From NCBI RefSeq assembly GCF_001723175.1, contig NC_064656.1, positions 2,294,001 to 2,358,000 on the forward strand: a stretch of DNA of 64,000 bases. Reading direction: 5' to 3'. Shown here in pieces: positions 1 to 12,086 of the stretch. Every line of letters starts with the position of its first letter. Positions within the stretch are counted from its first letter, which is position 1. The notes below the pieces were generated by a model, which was not told the origin of the DNA, did no database searches, and saw only the letters and a program-made list of their open reading frames with translations. This stretch comes from Penicillium oxalicum (Eukaryota; Ascomycota; Eurotiomycetes; Eurotiales; Aspergillaceae). A program made the translations under genes and the position numbers.

Positions 1-492
1 TGTTGGCCTTCTCAACGGTGGTGTAGAAGGTCATCCAGTCGGCATCCTGTTGAATGTGGGTGATGCCGGCCTTCTCGAGCCACTGGTGGATGGCTTCGAC
101 GGACTCGCCTGCAGGCTGCAGCATGCGCTTAACTTCCTCGTGTGACTTGAAGTGCTTGCCATAGTTGGGGTGGGTCGGGAGTTGACATGTCCAGAACGGC
201 CTTCTCGAAGCCCTCAACGTCACCCTGTGTGAGGGCAACCTGCAGTCGGATGGGCTGGTCTCCACTGGGAGTGCGGGAGAATCGCCATCCTAAATGTACG
301 AGGCAACGCGTTAGCCTCGTCACCACCGCACATGAAGATGAATCTTGCTTCAAAGCAAATAACAGGGGACTTCTTTTGTTTACCTTCAGGGACAGCGACA
401 AGCTTGTCGAATACTTCGGCCGAGACCGTGGAGGCCAACAGCGAGACGACGGCCAGCGACAGCGCGCCTTGGTTCAACAGAGGAACATGCAT
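1..492 (-). CDS. Sedolisin-type tripeptidyl-peptidase, N-terminal part, frameshifted
   Basis: This is the 5' part of a secreted acid serine peptidase of the sedolisin (S53) family; the gene runs off the left edge. Exon 1 is 384-492 and encodes a signal peptide ([20 protein letters not shown]..., cut near SA/EVFDKL) followed by [13 protein letters not shown] 94-nt GT-AG intron (290-383, GTAAAC...TTTAG) leads to exon 2 (289 leftward), which begins with [13 protein letters not shown]. That is the start of the pro-kumamolisin activation domain. The expected HPNYGKHF...EEVKRML motif, followed by [13 protein letters not shown], is present but lies in another frame. A third G at 172-174 (plus strand) shifts the frame and would end translation after about 95 residues. 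Only the propeptide is inside the window, so the catalytic Ser-Glu-Asp residues cannot be checked. The shift may be a sequence error or a true pseudogene. Family call is strong, exact subfamily unknown. Confidence 0.8.
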
Positions 493-3400
493 GATTGGAG
501 ACAAGGCCTGACTTGGAGCTGGAGGGACACAGAACTCACTCACCGGTCTTGCTTGAAATCCAAAACAAGAGCTCGAGAGAGGGGAGGGCCTGCGAGTTAA
601 ATAGGCTGATCAAGGGGCGGGGGGATGCTGCGCTCCCTGGGAATGACTGACACGCGGAGAGGGTCTCAGACCCGCGTCAGTCATAGTGTTATCTGCATTG
701 CTGTAAGGCGCAGTGTGCCAGTGTGTAGTCCACATTGCGATCAACAATGTGGGTATACTTGGGATTGTTTTTCTGTTTTTCTGTTTTTCTCCCTCTGTTG
801 TTGCATTAAGGCGGGGCGGGGAGCCTGGCGAGGGAATGAAGTAACCGATAGGCGTGGAATGTCTCCATCGCGCAGTCACGCTTGCGACTCGGGCCCAATG
901 ACGAGAAGAGCTCCAATCAATCAGGCCCGTCATCTCCATTCCTTGTCTCTGCGGCCATTGTCCTCTTTTTCCATCAAAAGTGAGCGCTTCCCCGCCGGGC
1001 CAAGACTCGCCGATTTGGCAAGCTTCAAGTCAAGACACCGGAATCTCCACTGCCCAGCCGGGCCTCCTCTTCTTGGCCGCGCAGAGTGTCATCGACGGAC
1101 GCCTCTGTGGATCTCGACAGACGCGGATGCCCGTCGGAGAAACGAAACAGTGTCTGTATCCTTCATCACGCAATGCCAAAATCGAGGCCCTCTGCGGAGG
1201 GCAGAGGGGGGAGGGTGAGAGGAACAGCGATAGGGACCTGGTCCTACGAATATTCCTGCAGGTCTTTTCTCAAAGTGTGCTACTGTAAAAGCGGCTGCTT
1301 GCTGCAGGCCCTGAAGCGTGACAAAAGTGGTCCTAAATCGCGGCGGCACGACACGTCGGCTTCCTCTTCAAACCATCGCGGCCAAAGACAAGAAAGCGAG
1401 ATCGCAAGATCAGACGCAGGGAGGCGAAATGATCACGCTAAATCGACTAAATCGCCATTCGGATAGGGTGCTGTTGAGCGAAGGCCGTGGATCGGAGGGT
1501 CACCGTGGCTCGCGATCGCAGTCTCCCGGTTTTTCCGTGTAATCTGCATTGCTCGTAAACTACGTCTCCGTCTCTGCCTATCTCTCCATCGTCTTGCTTT
1601 TGTTTTCCATTTGCGATTTCATTGTCAAATGGACTCCACACACAGTGAGACACCGCCGATTGCCGAGCTACTTTTTCTTGCGCTGCAGATCCCAATTCTC
1701 CGACGGACGCTGCATGATTGGCCGTGAGACCCGGATGCTGGAGGCATTTGGGATGATCGGCAGGGACAGACCCATCCGCCCGGCCACTGACTGTGCCCCG
1801 GCCAGTCAGAGACAAGAGACAAAAGAGGAAAGGTGAGGAGGAGGTCGGAATCGGGCGGCTGCGTCAAGGACCGCATTGCGCGGGACAAGTCGACAGATGA
1901 ATCGAGTATGTAACTCCAGATACACACTTGTCCAGTCAGGCCCTGCAGAAGTGGCTGGGCAGCGATGCAAAGACAACTCGAGCTCCTCGGATGAGGACGG
2001 ACATACGCATGACTCGCCATTCGGGACAACCTTGTGCCACCTGTTAAAGAACGGCCTCCGGTAGCCTCCCTCCCTCTCCCTCTTACTGATCGGGGTGTGA
2101 CTTTCGTCCGGATTCCTGAGGCTTGTGTTAGGATGAATTCTGGGGTTGTGGACTTCTCCTCACGACCGACAATGCCTTTCATCACACCTGACCTGCTGAT
2201 CCAATCATACGTGAGATGGACCCAGGAGGCAGGTCTCCTGCCAAGACTTGCTTCTGCTTGGCACGGTCATCGGCCCAATCATCATCTGTATTGCTGAGGA
2301 ATCGAGTCTTGGTGAGGTTCCATTCAAATTGAGGAACCTCGAATCACGCGATGGGAGGGCGCGGAGATAAGAGAAGGTGGCATCTTGGTGGAGACTCGGA
2401 CAGGAACAGGAAGTTCATCAAGCCACGGTGAGGAGAGTGGCAGACTCCTGTCTCGATTGCCTCGGCTGTCCTCGTAGAGGGTGAACCACCGGATTCGCCA
2501 TGTTGTACTGATATATAGTTTGACATGCTGAAATGGACAGCGAAGACAAGAATGGCATGCAGAAGGTACGAGTCCGCCATGTTGTGTTGTAGCTGAGTTG
2601 CATTGAAAAACCGGGAAGCTCTTGCAGCAGAGGCCGTTGCTCGGCTCGGTGGCTTTAGAGTTCAAGGTCCCTGGCTGAATCTGTATAGCAAAACGACGAC
2701 TGCAACATGCGAGTGACCGTCTGAGCTGCCAGCGGGAGGCGCTTGTGGCTGATAGCGGCTGCGGTCGACAATGCTCATTCCAGAAGTTCAGGACCTCATC
2801 CACCCCGGAGAGTTTTCGCTTACGTGCTTATTATCGAACAAGCTCGGAGACCGGCGGTATACACAACCTTCGTCTCCATCGGAAAGATAGCCGTTGAGCG
2901 TCCCACGGTACTATGGCTGCGAGTGCGAGTTTTCGCCCCGGTCGCAATTAGAAGTGGCCCCTTCAATTTTCAGTCTAGAGAGAATTAGAATGAGTCCATA
3001 TCATCCCGCAAGTTGGGAGCCGAGTCTGTTCTCCGGGCCACCACAAGAAGGTCTCACTCTGTTCGCTTATCTCCTCCTCCCCTCGATCCTCCGATCTTCC
3101 ATAAAAGGAAGGTGGTCCTAAATCTGGTAGCCTATGAACCCTCTTTCATTTCTCCGGTCTTGCCACCGTTTAAATGGGAAGTATGAGCCACTGTGGGCCA
3201 CTATCCCACCTGGGGTTTCGGTCCGGGAGGCGCCATCTCAGAGCGGGGACGCTGCACTGCAAAGCTCGAGCTTGGACGGCTTGCTGCAGATATCGCATAA
3301 TTTCTCCAACGGTATTCTCGTTCTGGATTCTGATGCGGGCACATCCAAAGGGTTACAATGCGTGTGGGGTTGAGCCGAGCGTGTTAATTTATTGGTCTGC

Positions 3401-6067
3401 TTGTTGAGAAGGCTGGAGCTGGTGGATAGGTCAATGGATCAATGAAGTGCAAATTCCTCGTGCTGTGCCTGGGACCTTATGAGTACGATTCCTTTTAGAG
3501 TCGACTGAAGAATCAGCGTGGTCAAGTTGGATCCTTTCGCCCGGCACCGTCCCGATCACGAGACTTCAGTCAGGTATTTTGGTAAATGTCACGTTGACTC
3601 ACAAAGTGAAGTCCGTCGCAAATCTATTTGATCCTTTTTCCGGTCGGAATCAGTCTCAGCAGAAGACGCGAGAAGAAAAAAAAGAGGCATTCAGGTCTCT
3701 TCATGGCCTTAGCAAAGAACTTCACGCACTTCAGCGTGGACCCCTCGACAAGGGTGAGTACAGTAGATTCCTCATCTAGCTGCTCCCTGTCTCCTCCCCC
3801 CAATTTTACTTTCGCGGTTCGAGCATCTCCATCGACCAAATTGATGAGCTAAGTATGCAGGCTCATCTGACAGATCTCTGCGATTTACCACTCTAGGCGA
3901 ACTTGCTCTTCTCCCACGGTCACGGGCCATCGGGTGCTGATAGACTGAACACCACCAGAGATATGGAAACCCAAGACGCAGAGGCAGATTGAACAGGTTA
4001 CTCTAGAGCCCTTCGCTCAATTCGCGAATGCTCGATCTAGAGCTTATTCTTTTTTTTTTCTTTTGTTTGAACCTCGAGGTCCAGCGGGTACTCAACTGCA
4101 TGCATCAAATCTGCAGCTAGAAGGCTATTGTCCCCAAGCGCATGCCCCAAGAATCTCGCCGTCTTGGCTCGACTTTACGGCCAATTCACTTCCAACAAAC
4201 CTCGCACACATCAATCCTTAAAATGAAGAGATGGAGACTCTAGTCTCACTGAACTCCCAGCTATCACTAAAGCACCCGAAGCTTGAGAGCGATGTTTCTA
4301 CAAGTCAGACGAAGAAGACTGGTACATGCAGCACAGTATAGAGATTCTTGTTTCTCTCTCAAATCTCTCGCACAGACCCTTGCGTGCTCGGTGAATCAAC
4401 CTGCCGAGACAAAGCTCCTCTGTATTTCACTCCGCATATTGAGCGGGACTTGGTAGGTGAACAAATGCCGACGGTGGACTGATCGTGGTCGCGAAAAATC
4501 CTCTAATTGAGGGAAGCTCAAACCGTTCATTAGTATTAACCAGAGACTCTCCGAATTAGCTCCAGTGATAGCTGGCAGGATGAGCTCAGTCGACTCAAAT
4601 AAAGTGCTTTATTGTGCTGCGCTCGATAGAATGGGGTACATGTTGCAAAACATTGCCTTGCATCGCTACTTGAATAGTATTCAGAGACATCAACCGTAGC
4701 ATGGAAGACACCAGATCCTGGCCAAACACGGGCCTTTGCTTTACAAGAGCTGATTAACAAGATGCAGACCAGATTCGCGACTTGATATCAGAAAAGGCGA
4801 ACACTATCACTCATCACGCTGTATCCAGTCGTCCGAGACGAGCGTAGTCTCGAAACCGTTACGGGGCAGAATCGTCTTTTGACTGACGGGACCCCTCCCT
4901 CTATCACCCATGACCAAGCTCGAATGAAAGCGACACATGTTTCATTTACTGTATCACTTTTCATCCCTCTTTCAATTGAAATTGAGCGGCTTTCCCATCT
5001 TACACATTTTCTTTTCCAATTCCCTCGTTTGATGTCTCTATATTCCACCGTAACCAAGAATACCTAGGACGCGTCTCTAAACTACTATCTTTTAAGGCTT
5101 CAGCTACTTTCTCATTCTCTGTTTTCTTTTATCCCCCCCCTCCCCCCCCTTTGCTTTTTCTTCTTTCCGGGCTCGTAATCACAGGTCAAGATATTTCTAT
5201 AGATCATAATCAGCGAAGCTCCGTCATCATTATCGTCCTCCAGATTGTCGTGAGTAATAATATGGGGCAGGTCATTCATACATCCATCTTCCTTATTACT
5301 TGTAAATCACTTATGCTGGACTATGTCTTCGCTAGTAGTAGGCAGATATGAGAGAAGAAGGGGAAAAAAAAGAAAGCTCCGATGATGCTGTTAAGCCTTA
5401 CTCAGTTCAGTTCACCGACTGAATCAAATGTGCCAGGGCAGGTAATGGCAGAATGGAGAGTTGATGATACGAAGAGTAGGGTTGATTTGAGGACGCAGAG
5501 GAATTCCGAGAGTAGTAGAAGTTCTGAACGATGTCACATACTACGTAGGAATATTTTGTTTTTCCCTTCCTTTTTTGGGGGCGGCTCCTGATTGGTGTCC
5601 ACGCAGCTCGAGGTTCCGGCTTTGCAAGAATACACGGGAATGGAGCATTCCAAAGCTATCCCAGCGTCTCGGGCAGTGAGTAGTCTATATGGGAGTCTGG
5701 AGAATCTAGTGATGTGCTTGTAGTGCCTCGGTTTAGGAAGTGATGTGGTAGGTAGCTTTCAACTACCGGGAAATACAACCATATCCTGAGTATCATGAAG
5801 TATGTACATTCACCTCTTCGTATAAACATCTCGGTCATTTTGTACAAAACGTCAGCATGTGTACATCGCTATGTACCTTCACTCACTATACAGAGAGGCG
5901 TTCCCAACTCAGGCGCAAAACAATAAAAGGCTAATAAATAGCCTCCAACCAGATGGGGAAGAAAAGTAGTGAAAACAGTTTGTCGGCTAGATGACCAAGC
6001 TTGAAATCATGGTCAAGTTATTAATAGCAACAAAAACGACGACAACAAGCGGTGACATGTGTCGACT
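493..6067. other. Long gene-free interval (5.6 kb)
   Basis: No open frame here looks like a conserved protein. The longest frames (up to 197 codons) have shuffled-looking composition and overlap each other on both strands. The left end is the sedolisin promoter. Plus-strand pyrimidine-rich runs occur at about 4046-4065 (T tract) and 4930-5170. The latter includes two adjacent C8 tracts (5133-5140 and 5142-5149), the kind of sequence often found just before transcription starts, but no coding region follows before the permease 3' end. An unannotated non-coding transcript is possible but not shown. Confidence 0.5.
594..603 (-). promoter_or_regulatory. TATA-like element of the sedolisin gene
   Basis: The minus strand reads CCTATTTAAC about 105 nt before the sedolisin ATG. 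The position and TATTTAA core suit a core promoter. Inference from position only. Confidence 0.35.
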
Positions 6068-7801
6068 TCATTTCGAATCGGCATCCGATCGAGGCGGGGC
6101 AGTAGACTCGGCATGCTCGAGATGCTGCGCATAAAACATCTGGGCAATGGCATCATCGGTCTGCAGGTACTTGCGATTACCCTTGATGAACCAGAACCCA
6201 ATGGAGATGACCAGCATGACGCCAAAAACCGCGATAGCGTAATTCATGTCACTCGGGGCCGGGTTAGGACTGCCGGGGAACATGAAGAAAACAGTCGTGA
6301 TAGCGCAGTAGATGATACTGATCCAGTTGGCCCAGGGACCCCAGCGACCCAAGCCTGCAGACCCTCCAGCAGGCAGCTTGTCTCGTCCCACAACAAGCAA
6401 GGCCACGATAGGCATCGCGTAGGATACCGTCAGTGCGATCGTACTCACTGACAGAATGGCCTCGAGGACCGTGTTGGCGAAAAGGTACAGGACGCCCACG
6501 ATAGAAATGATGACTCCCTGGCCCCAGAGTGCTCGGACGGGCACCTGCCAGACCGGGTCAACGTAGCTGAAGTACTCGCTGAAGGGGACACCGCCATCGC
6601 GGGCAAAGCCCCATGTCAGACGGGATGCAGTGGTCAAGATGCTGATGCCTTGACCAATACCGTTGAAGATGAAAAAGGCGAGAAGAACAGCGCCGCCCTT
6701 GGCACCGACGGTTTCCAGAATAAGTTCCATGAATGGGAGATCGGCGTTGGAGACAGCATCTAGATTCTGAATGGAGAAAAGACAAACGACCATGAAGATG
6801 AAACCAGAAATGGCGCCAAAGAGAACGGCCATCCAGATGACGCGAGGGGCGTTGCGGCGCGGGTTGGGAATTTCTTCGACCATGTGGATGACCGAGTCGA
6901 ATGCCGTCAGTCCGTAGGCAGCCTGGACAAGACCAATGAACCAGGTGATGCCGTCGTTCCAGCCACTCTGATTGATCCACGTGCCGAACACGAACTTGGG
7001 CGATTGGAAGCTGAGATCGCTCTTGACACCGACACAGATGAGGAGCGTCATCGACAAGACCACGAACAGGCCGGCGAACCAAATGCCGACAAAATTGTTG
7101 ATCCAGGGCAGAATCTGTTCTCGACGGCAGCTGACCACGTTGACCAGAGTCATCAGGAAGACGATACCAATGTAGACCACAAACTGGAGCCAGCCCTGAC
7201 TAGCACCCGTCCAATCGGGATAAAACAGAGTCTTCATACTCAGGATGAAATTTGTCATGAATGCGACTTGTGACGCTGTAAGAGTCCACCAGCCAAATGT
7301 GTTGATCCAGGCACACATGTAGGAGCAGAAGCGACCGAGAGGCGTGTTCCACAAACGGTATACCCAGTACGCTTGGCCAAGAGCTGTCGGCATGCTGCTG
7401 GTCAATTCTCCTAGGGAAACTGCCACGCAAAGATTGCATCCGGTGACCAGCACCAGACCCCAAAGGATACTAATAGGACCGCCATTACTCAGACCGCTGC
7501 TGAGATCTTGGGCAAAGGTTGAATAGGTTCCTATCGTTTTGAAAAACGAAATCATGACATGCTGGGTCAGTGACAAGAGACTTCACGGTTGCGATATTGC
7601 CGGCATGTTCAGCAAGCCCGGGAGAAGCGTTGGACAAGACATACCGAGGACACAAAACGCAAGAGCAAGCATGCTCCATATGCTGAACTTGCGAGTCAAT
7701 GCCTGGGCATGGCCCATGCCCGCCAGATCATTGGCATCCTGCACATCCTGGTCGTTTTCGAGAGGCACCTTGAGGGGAAGCTGGTTTGACTCCACGTCCA
7801 T
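6068..7801 (-). CDS. APC-superfamily amino acid / GABA / choline permease
   Basis: This is a 539-residue plasma-membrane permease of the fungal amino-acid/choline transporter group (Uga4/Hnm1-like), expected to import an amino acid, GABA or choline by proton symport. Exon 1 (7645-7801) encodes the polar N-terminus and the first helix (SIWSMLALAFCVLG). A 114-nt intron (7531-7644, GTATGT...GATAG) splits a Gly codon. Exon 2 (6068-7530) carries the rest. Family signs are the SNGGPISILWGLVLVTGC stretch, GELTSSMPTALGQAYWVYRL in helix 2/3, the VEEIPNPRRNAPRVI loop, and about 12 hydrophobic segments with a short charged tail. The start is the only ATG in frame before the first helix. The substrate cannot be told from sequence. 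It is flanked by long intergenic regions with no partner gene. Confidence 0.9.
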
Positions 7802-7942
7802 AACTTGATCGTTCTTCTTCAGCCGGTGATAGTCGATTTACGGGGCAATTGAGAAAGGCGCGCACACATTTTCCGACGCCGGAACTGATAGGAGAAAAAG
7901 ACCGACGATAAAGTCCCAAACAAGTGGACTTTATCGCGTTTC

Positions 7943-7949
7943 TATATAG
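7943..7949 (-). promoter_or_regulatory. TATA box of the permease gene
   Basis: The minus strand shows TATATAG about 145 nt upstream of the permease ATG, with pyrimidine-rich sequence between. The start codon and spacing fit a normal fungal core promoter. Confidence 0.5.
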
Positions 7950-10900
7950 CCTTGGGCAAGAGAGGAGAGGAAGGGGAGAGAGCGAGACGAGAGGGCTTGG
8001 GCGAGATGACCAGCCTTTCCCCTCTTTTGAGCTTTCGGCCTCTTTGCTGCGAGAGTTTGGGCCCTTGGTGTTGAACCGTTCAATGGGTTGAACCTTAAGC
8101 AGGAAAGCTAAGAGAAGGCGAATGGACCTTGGCCGACTGCCAATCTGCGCTCTGATCCCCGGGTATCAGTTCCCAGCGTCAACACGATGTCGCCCGACAG
8201 ACAACGAAGCGCCTCCACCCCCGGAGTGATCCTATGGGGCACAGCACAGATAAAGTTGGAAACGATGGAGAACCAATAAAAATAGTGTCTCCTCAAGGAG
8301 CTGACGGGGGGTTGACAATCTGAATGGGTGGATATTGGTCACGTCCTCAAGACTCGTTGGTCATAGAAATCGCTGATCGTGTGTCGAATGGAATTTTTTT
8401 TTGCGGGGGGAGGGTGTTCCGCCTTCGGATGGACCTGCTGTAGTGGGCCAAAGGACTCGATGCGCTCGAGTTCTAAGCTGGGACGAGCCATCTGAGCGGT
8501 TGCTCTCCACCGCGATAAGGCGTACAATGGACATTGGACGTTGACCGTGTACAAGAGCCTCGCATCGTGGAATTGACGATTGATGACAGGACGTTTTACT
8601 AGAGACGACCACGAATGTATGACGTGGACAGGGATCATGCTTGCAGGAGCCACACATGAGATTTACGGTCGCCGGCCCCTATCGTGGAGCGCCAAGACAA
8701 GCCGTCTTGACTGCTATCGAAGACCGGCATGAAAAGTCAGGTCCATAAGCGTAGTTCATACCTGTAGACATGACATGTGAGAATACCATGTACATTCACC
8801 TTTTTGTTGATGAGCATTCCCAACATTGCCGACAGGCTGGTCATTCAACTGATGCAAGGCACTGGGTGTCGAGTGCACGTCGCGGTACGAGGTGAAATTG
8901 CCACTCCTAATCGAGTAAGTCCATGCGAGAGCCACGGGCCGATAAGGAACTTTCTATCGCGGCAGTTGGAGAATGATAGGGGAATGATAGGAGAGTCCTG
9001 AAGATTGTCCAGAACTGTATGACAGGCGGTGACTGACATATCAACGCCTGGCGCGATAAACTTATCGTTCATGAGAGTCTCATGTCCCATCAATGCTCCG
9101 GCTATCATGGGAAAAGTCAACGGTGAGCATGATACTATGTGCCGATGCCCGTTTCGTGATAGGCACAGTCAGCTCCAAGAGACCCACAGAGACCCCATTC
9201 CCACCCTCAGAATTCCCCTGTAGCCGAAGGGGTTTGAAACGAAAAGTAGGCGTCAGAATTGTACAGCACAGGGCGGCAGAAAAGAGCGAGGACTGGCACG
9301 GAGCGCGTTGCTAACGAAAGTCCGGGGAAACCGATCCATCCAACGAAGATCTGGGAGACAGCGAACCACTCCGCAACAGGCCAGGACAACCTCTCAGGCA
9401 TTAGCATCTACTCATGCTGATTGGCATATTGCCAAAGATAATAATCCGGGGAAGACGAGCACATTGCATCCATTCAGGTCCCGAGGTAGATCCACTCATC
9501 CCTGAGGCCATGTCCGGAATCACACGATAACCCTTTGTATGGTCATTGTGGCTGAAGTATACTGTGACTAGCATAAGCTTGTTCCTGTGAAATTTCACGC
9601 GGACTACGACATACGCCCAATAAGACACCAGTCAAGCCGCGCTGGCGACACCCGAGAAGACTTCCCTTTCTAGCCGGAGCGTGGCATTGGTGAAAATCGC
9701 CGCTCGGCGATAGACTATCTGCTTGTTCCTGCTTGTTTGGGGAAGCTGTCAACGGATAGGACACGGCCATCGAGATTTGAGCTTCAATGGTGGGTCTCGG
9801 CAAATTCGAGCTCGGACGTGCGGGTTAATGAAATCATGTCGTCGTTCTTCAGGCAGAACAACAAGATAGGAGCCTTCTTGATTTTCAAAGGGGTTGAAGG
9901 AGTACTTTGTCTTTCTGACTCGTCTCTCACTTGGGCATCGCATCCAGAATCGGCAGTTCATCTGTCAGGGACGCGCTTATCAGGTACCTCGCAGTACGCA
10001 GATTGCAGACCACTGCAAAATCCCAAACAGGCATGTACATGCACGTCCTCACCCGCGAGTCGAGGCAGATTCCTCGGTAAGCTGAACCATGATTTCAGTG
10101 ACGTACACACTTTCTCTCGATTTCTTATGACCTTAAATAGAGCGCTGCCAGGTCAATCATGTGTTTTCAAACATCGCTTTGAACCTCTAGATCAAACGAA
10201 CAAACAGTGACAACATGTTGGTATGCTTACATCACGTGTGCACCCATTTGCCTACACTGGTGGACTTGTTCGCAAAGGAGCATATCATGGTCGTCTTCTG
10301 AAAGCGAGCTACTAACGGCGAGGTTCATGGTCGCTTTGAAGACAGTGAATCAAGGCGGATATTGGAGTGGGGAGGACAGATGACAGGCCGCCTGGTTCAA
10401 TTCATGTATCAAAGTGAGGTGCAACTCGAAGAACGCTCTGTGTACGACCTCCTTACGCGGACCGCGGTGCGGTTATACAAAAGTTTCACCCAGAGAGTCC
10501 TGCCAATATTAGGTGACGGTGTATTTTTAGCTGTCAGAGCGGCGCAACATTGACAGTCGTGGTAAATGGGACAATCCGATGCCAGCACGTGGCTTGTCTC
10601 ACGCACGGCAAGATTTCATTGCAAAGATTGTGTGCGAATCTCGTCAGGCTTTTGGAGCTTTCTCAACTAGGGTCCCTTTGTTGACCTCTCCTCGGTTCCA
10701 TGTCTTTACCATTTCACTTTTTATGCCCGTCACTTGAGTTCCATTGTCGAGTCCAGCGTAGGCATTTGAGAGTCAACATCAGAATATCATATGACAGATG
10801 CACTCCGCTTTATTTGATTGTATTAGATGCGATGTCGCCCCTATTCCAGAAGACAGGACATTGTGACTACAAATTTCCGCGTTGGGTGAAAAGCATGACA

Positions 10901-11079
10901 TGGTGTAGGTCTCCATTCCGCAGTCATCCTCGATATTCAGGCTGCCCAATCGAAGCGTCTCATTTTAAGAGGACTTCTCTGTTTTTCTCAGATCACGACC
11001 TTGTTATCAGACGCTATCGAAGCTTCGACCGAGAAAAAAAAAGAGACGCATGTATTCCAGATACTATCTGGAAAGGTGC

Positions 11080-11088
11080 AAAAAGAAA
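11080..11088 (-). terminator. Pol III terminator of tRNA-Asp
   Basis: On the minus strand the tRNA is followed directly by TTTCTTTTT, a T-run typical of RNA polymerase III termination. Confidence 0.7.
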
Positions 11089-11174
11089 CTCTCCCTCGGG
11101 GAATCGAACCCCGGTCTCCCGCGCTTATCGGTGTTAATGACAAGCGGAAATCATGACCACTAGACCAAGGAAGA
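11089..11174 (-). tRNA. tRNA-Asp (GTC) with a short intron
   Basis: The minus strand folds as a full tRNA. The acceptor stem TCTTCCT pairs with AGGGAGA (one T-G pair), discriminator G at 11089. The A box is GGTCTAGTGGTCATGA, the anticodon stem CCGC/GCGG, and the T arm CGGGG-TTCGATT-CCCCG. The anticodon GTC is at 11139-11141. A roughly 14-nt intron (11124-11137, TTAACACCGATAAG) interrupts the anticodon loop just after position 37; without it the tRNA is 72 nt. A T-rich Pol III terminator follows. The identity as Asp rests on the anticodon. Confidence 0.93.
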
Positions 11175-12086
11175 TGGGATGATCGAGTTACTGCTCGACC
11201 ACTTGGTGCTGGTTGATGATAAAGAGGCCTTATTAGAATATCTATTCATAAAGTGTAAAGTAAGCGGAAATCCAATCACGGGCACTTCACAGCGGAGTTA
11301 TCGCTACTGGCTCTAAAGTACCCGACCACCGACTCACCTATTGATCCAGCAAACACAACAATCATAAACGTTACAATTCCTCAGAGAAGCCCTGCCTTCG
11401 AACTCCAAGCCCTTCTTTGCGAAGACTTTTCTGCGCAGGTGCCGCTGTCATCTGGATTGAACATCTTCAAGCGGAAATATGTATACGGGGGGTCATACTG
11501 TACTGCCGACCGGCATTATGGTCGTACAGCCTTTGTAGTTCAGGACCTGACTTCGTAACGTACGTGCTGCATATATATTCATCGAGGAGTGGAAATACCT
11601 CCCTATCTCACTAGATGAATAGAACCTGAAGAAATCTCCCGCTAGGCCTAGAATGTGTACAGATAGCTCATGAATTACAGTACGGAAGCCTCGTATGAAG
11701 AATACATGGAGAAACCAGGCTTGTCGTATTGGATGGTAAGTACAGTACTAGTCTTACAGTCTCTTTCGACCAACTAACTTGATTAGGCGACTGTTGAGGA
11801 CCCTGTTAATTATTCTTCTTGAAGCTCCGGGTTACTCCACTATAGCACTGCTCCAGACGTCAGTCTTGGGCGACACTTTGCGTGCACAAACATGAGTTTT
11901 ACGTCTCTGGTAAATATAAATCGTTGAAAGAACTCAATCGTGCACTAGAGGTAATTATCCAGGGCCGTTCCCCCAACTTCCTTTTGAGTTTCAGAGAGTG
12001 CGCCGACAAGATCTCAAGGATAAGTACCCGAGACAGTTCTTCGACAAGAGAAAAAGTGGGGGGAAACACAAAGAAGGACCAGGGCT
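11175..12086. other. Intergenic region between tRNA-Asp and the secreted Cys-rich gene
   Basis: No credible coding frame; the longest (about 103 codons, plus strand) is antisense to the 3' end of the neighbouring secreted-protein gene. No repeats noticed. Confidence 0.5.

Larger units (their letters stand above)
7802..11088. other. Intergenic region, no gene seen
   Basis: The stretch holds the permease promoter at its left end and the tRNA terminator at its right end. Several frames of 60-157 codons exist, none with a signal peptide, domain motif or splice-extendable structure. I see no repeat or mobile element. Confidence 0.5.

Noticed and set aside
625..1218. 197-codon open frame on the plus strand in the sedolisin upstream region
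   Set aside because: No domain, atypical amino-acid use, and it starts inside the sedolisin promoter; best explained as chance in GC-balanced DNA.
1625..2185. 186-codon open frame on the minus strand
   Set aside because: Composition is Ser/Arg-heavy and shuffled-looking, overlaps several other frames on both strands, has no motif or signal peptide, and no splice pattern extends it.
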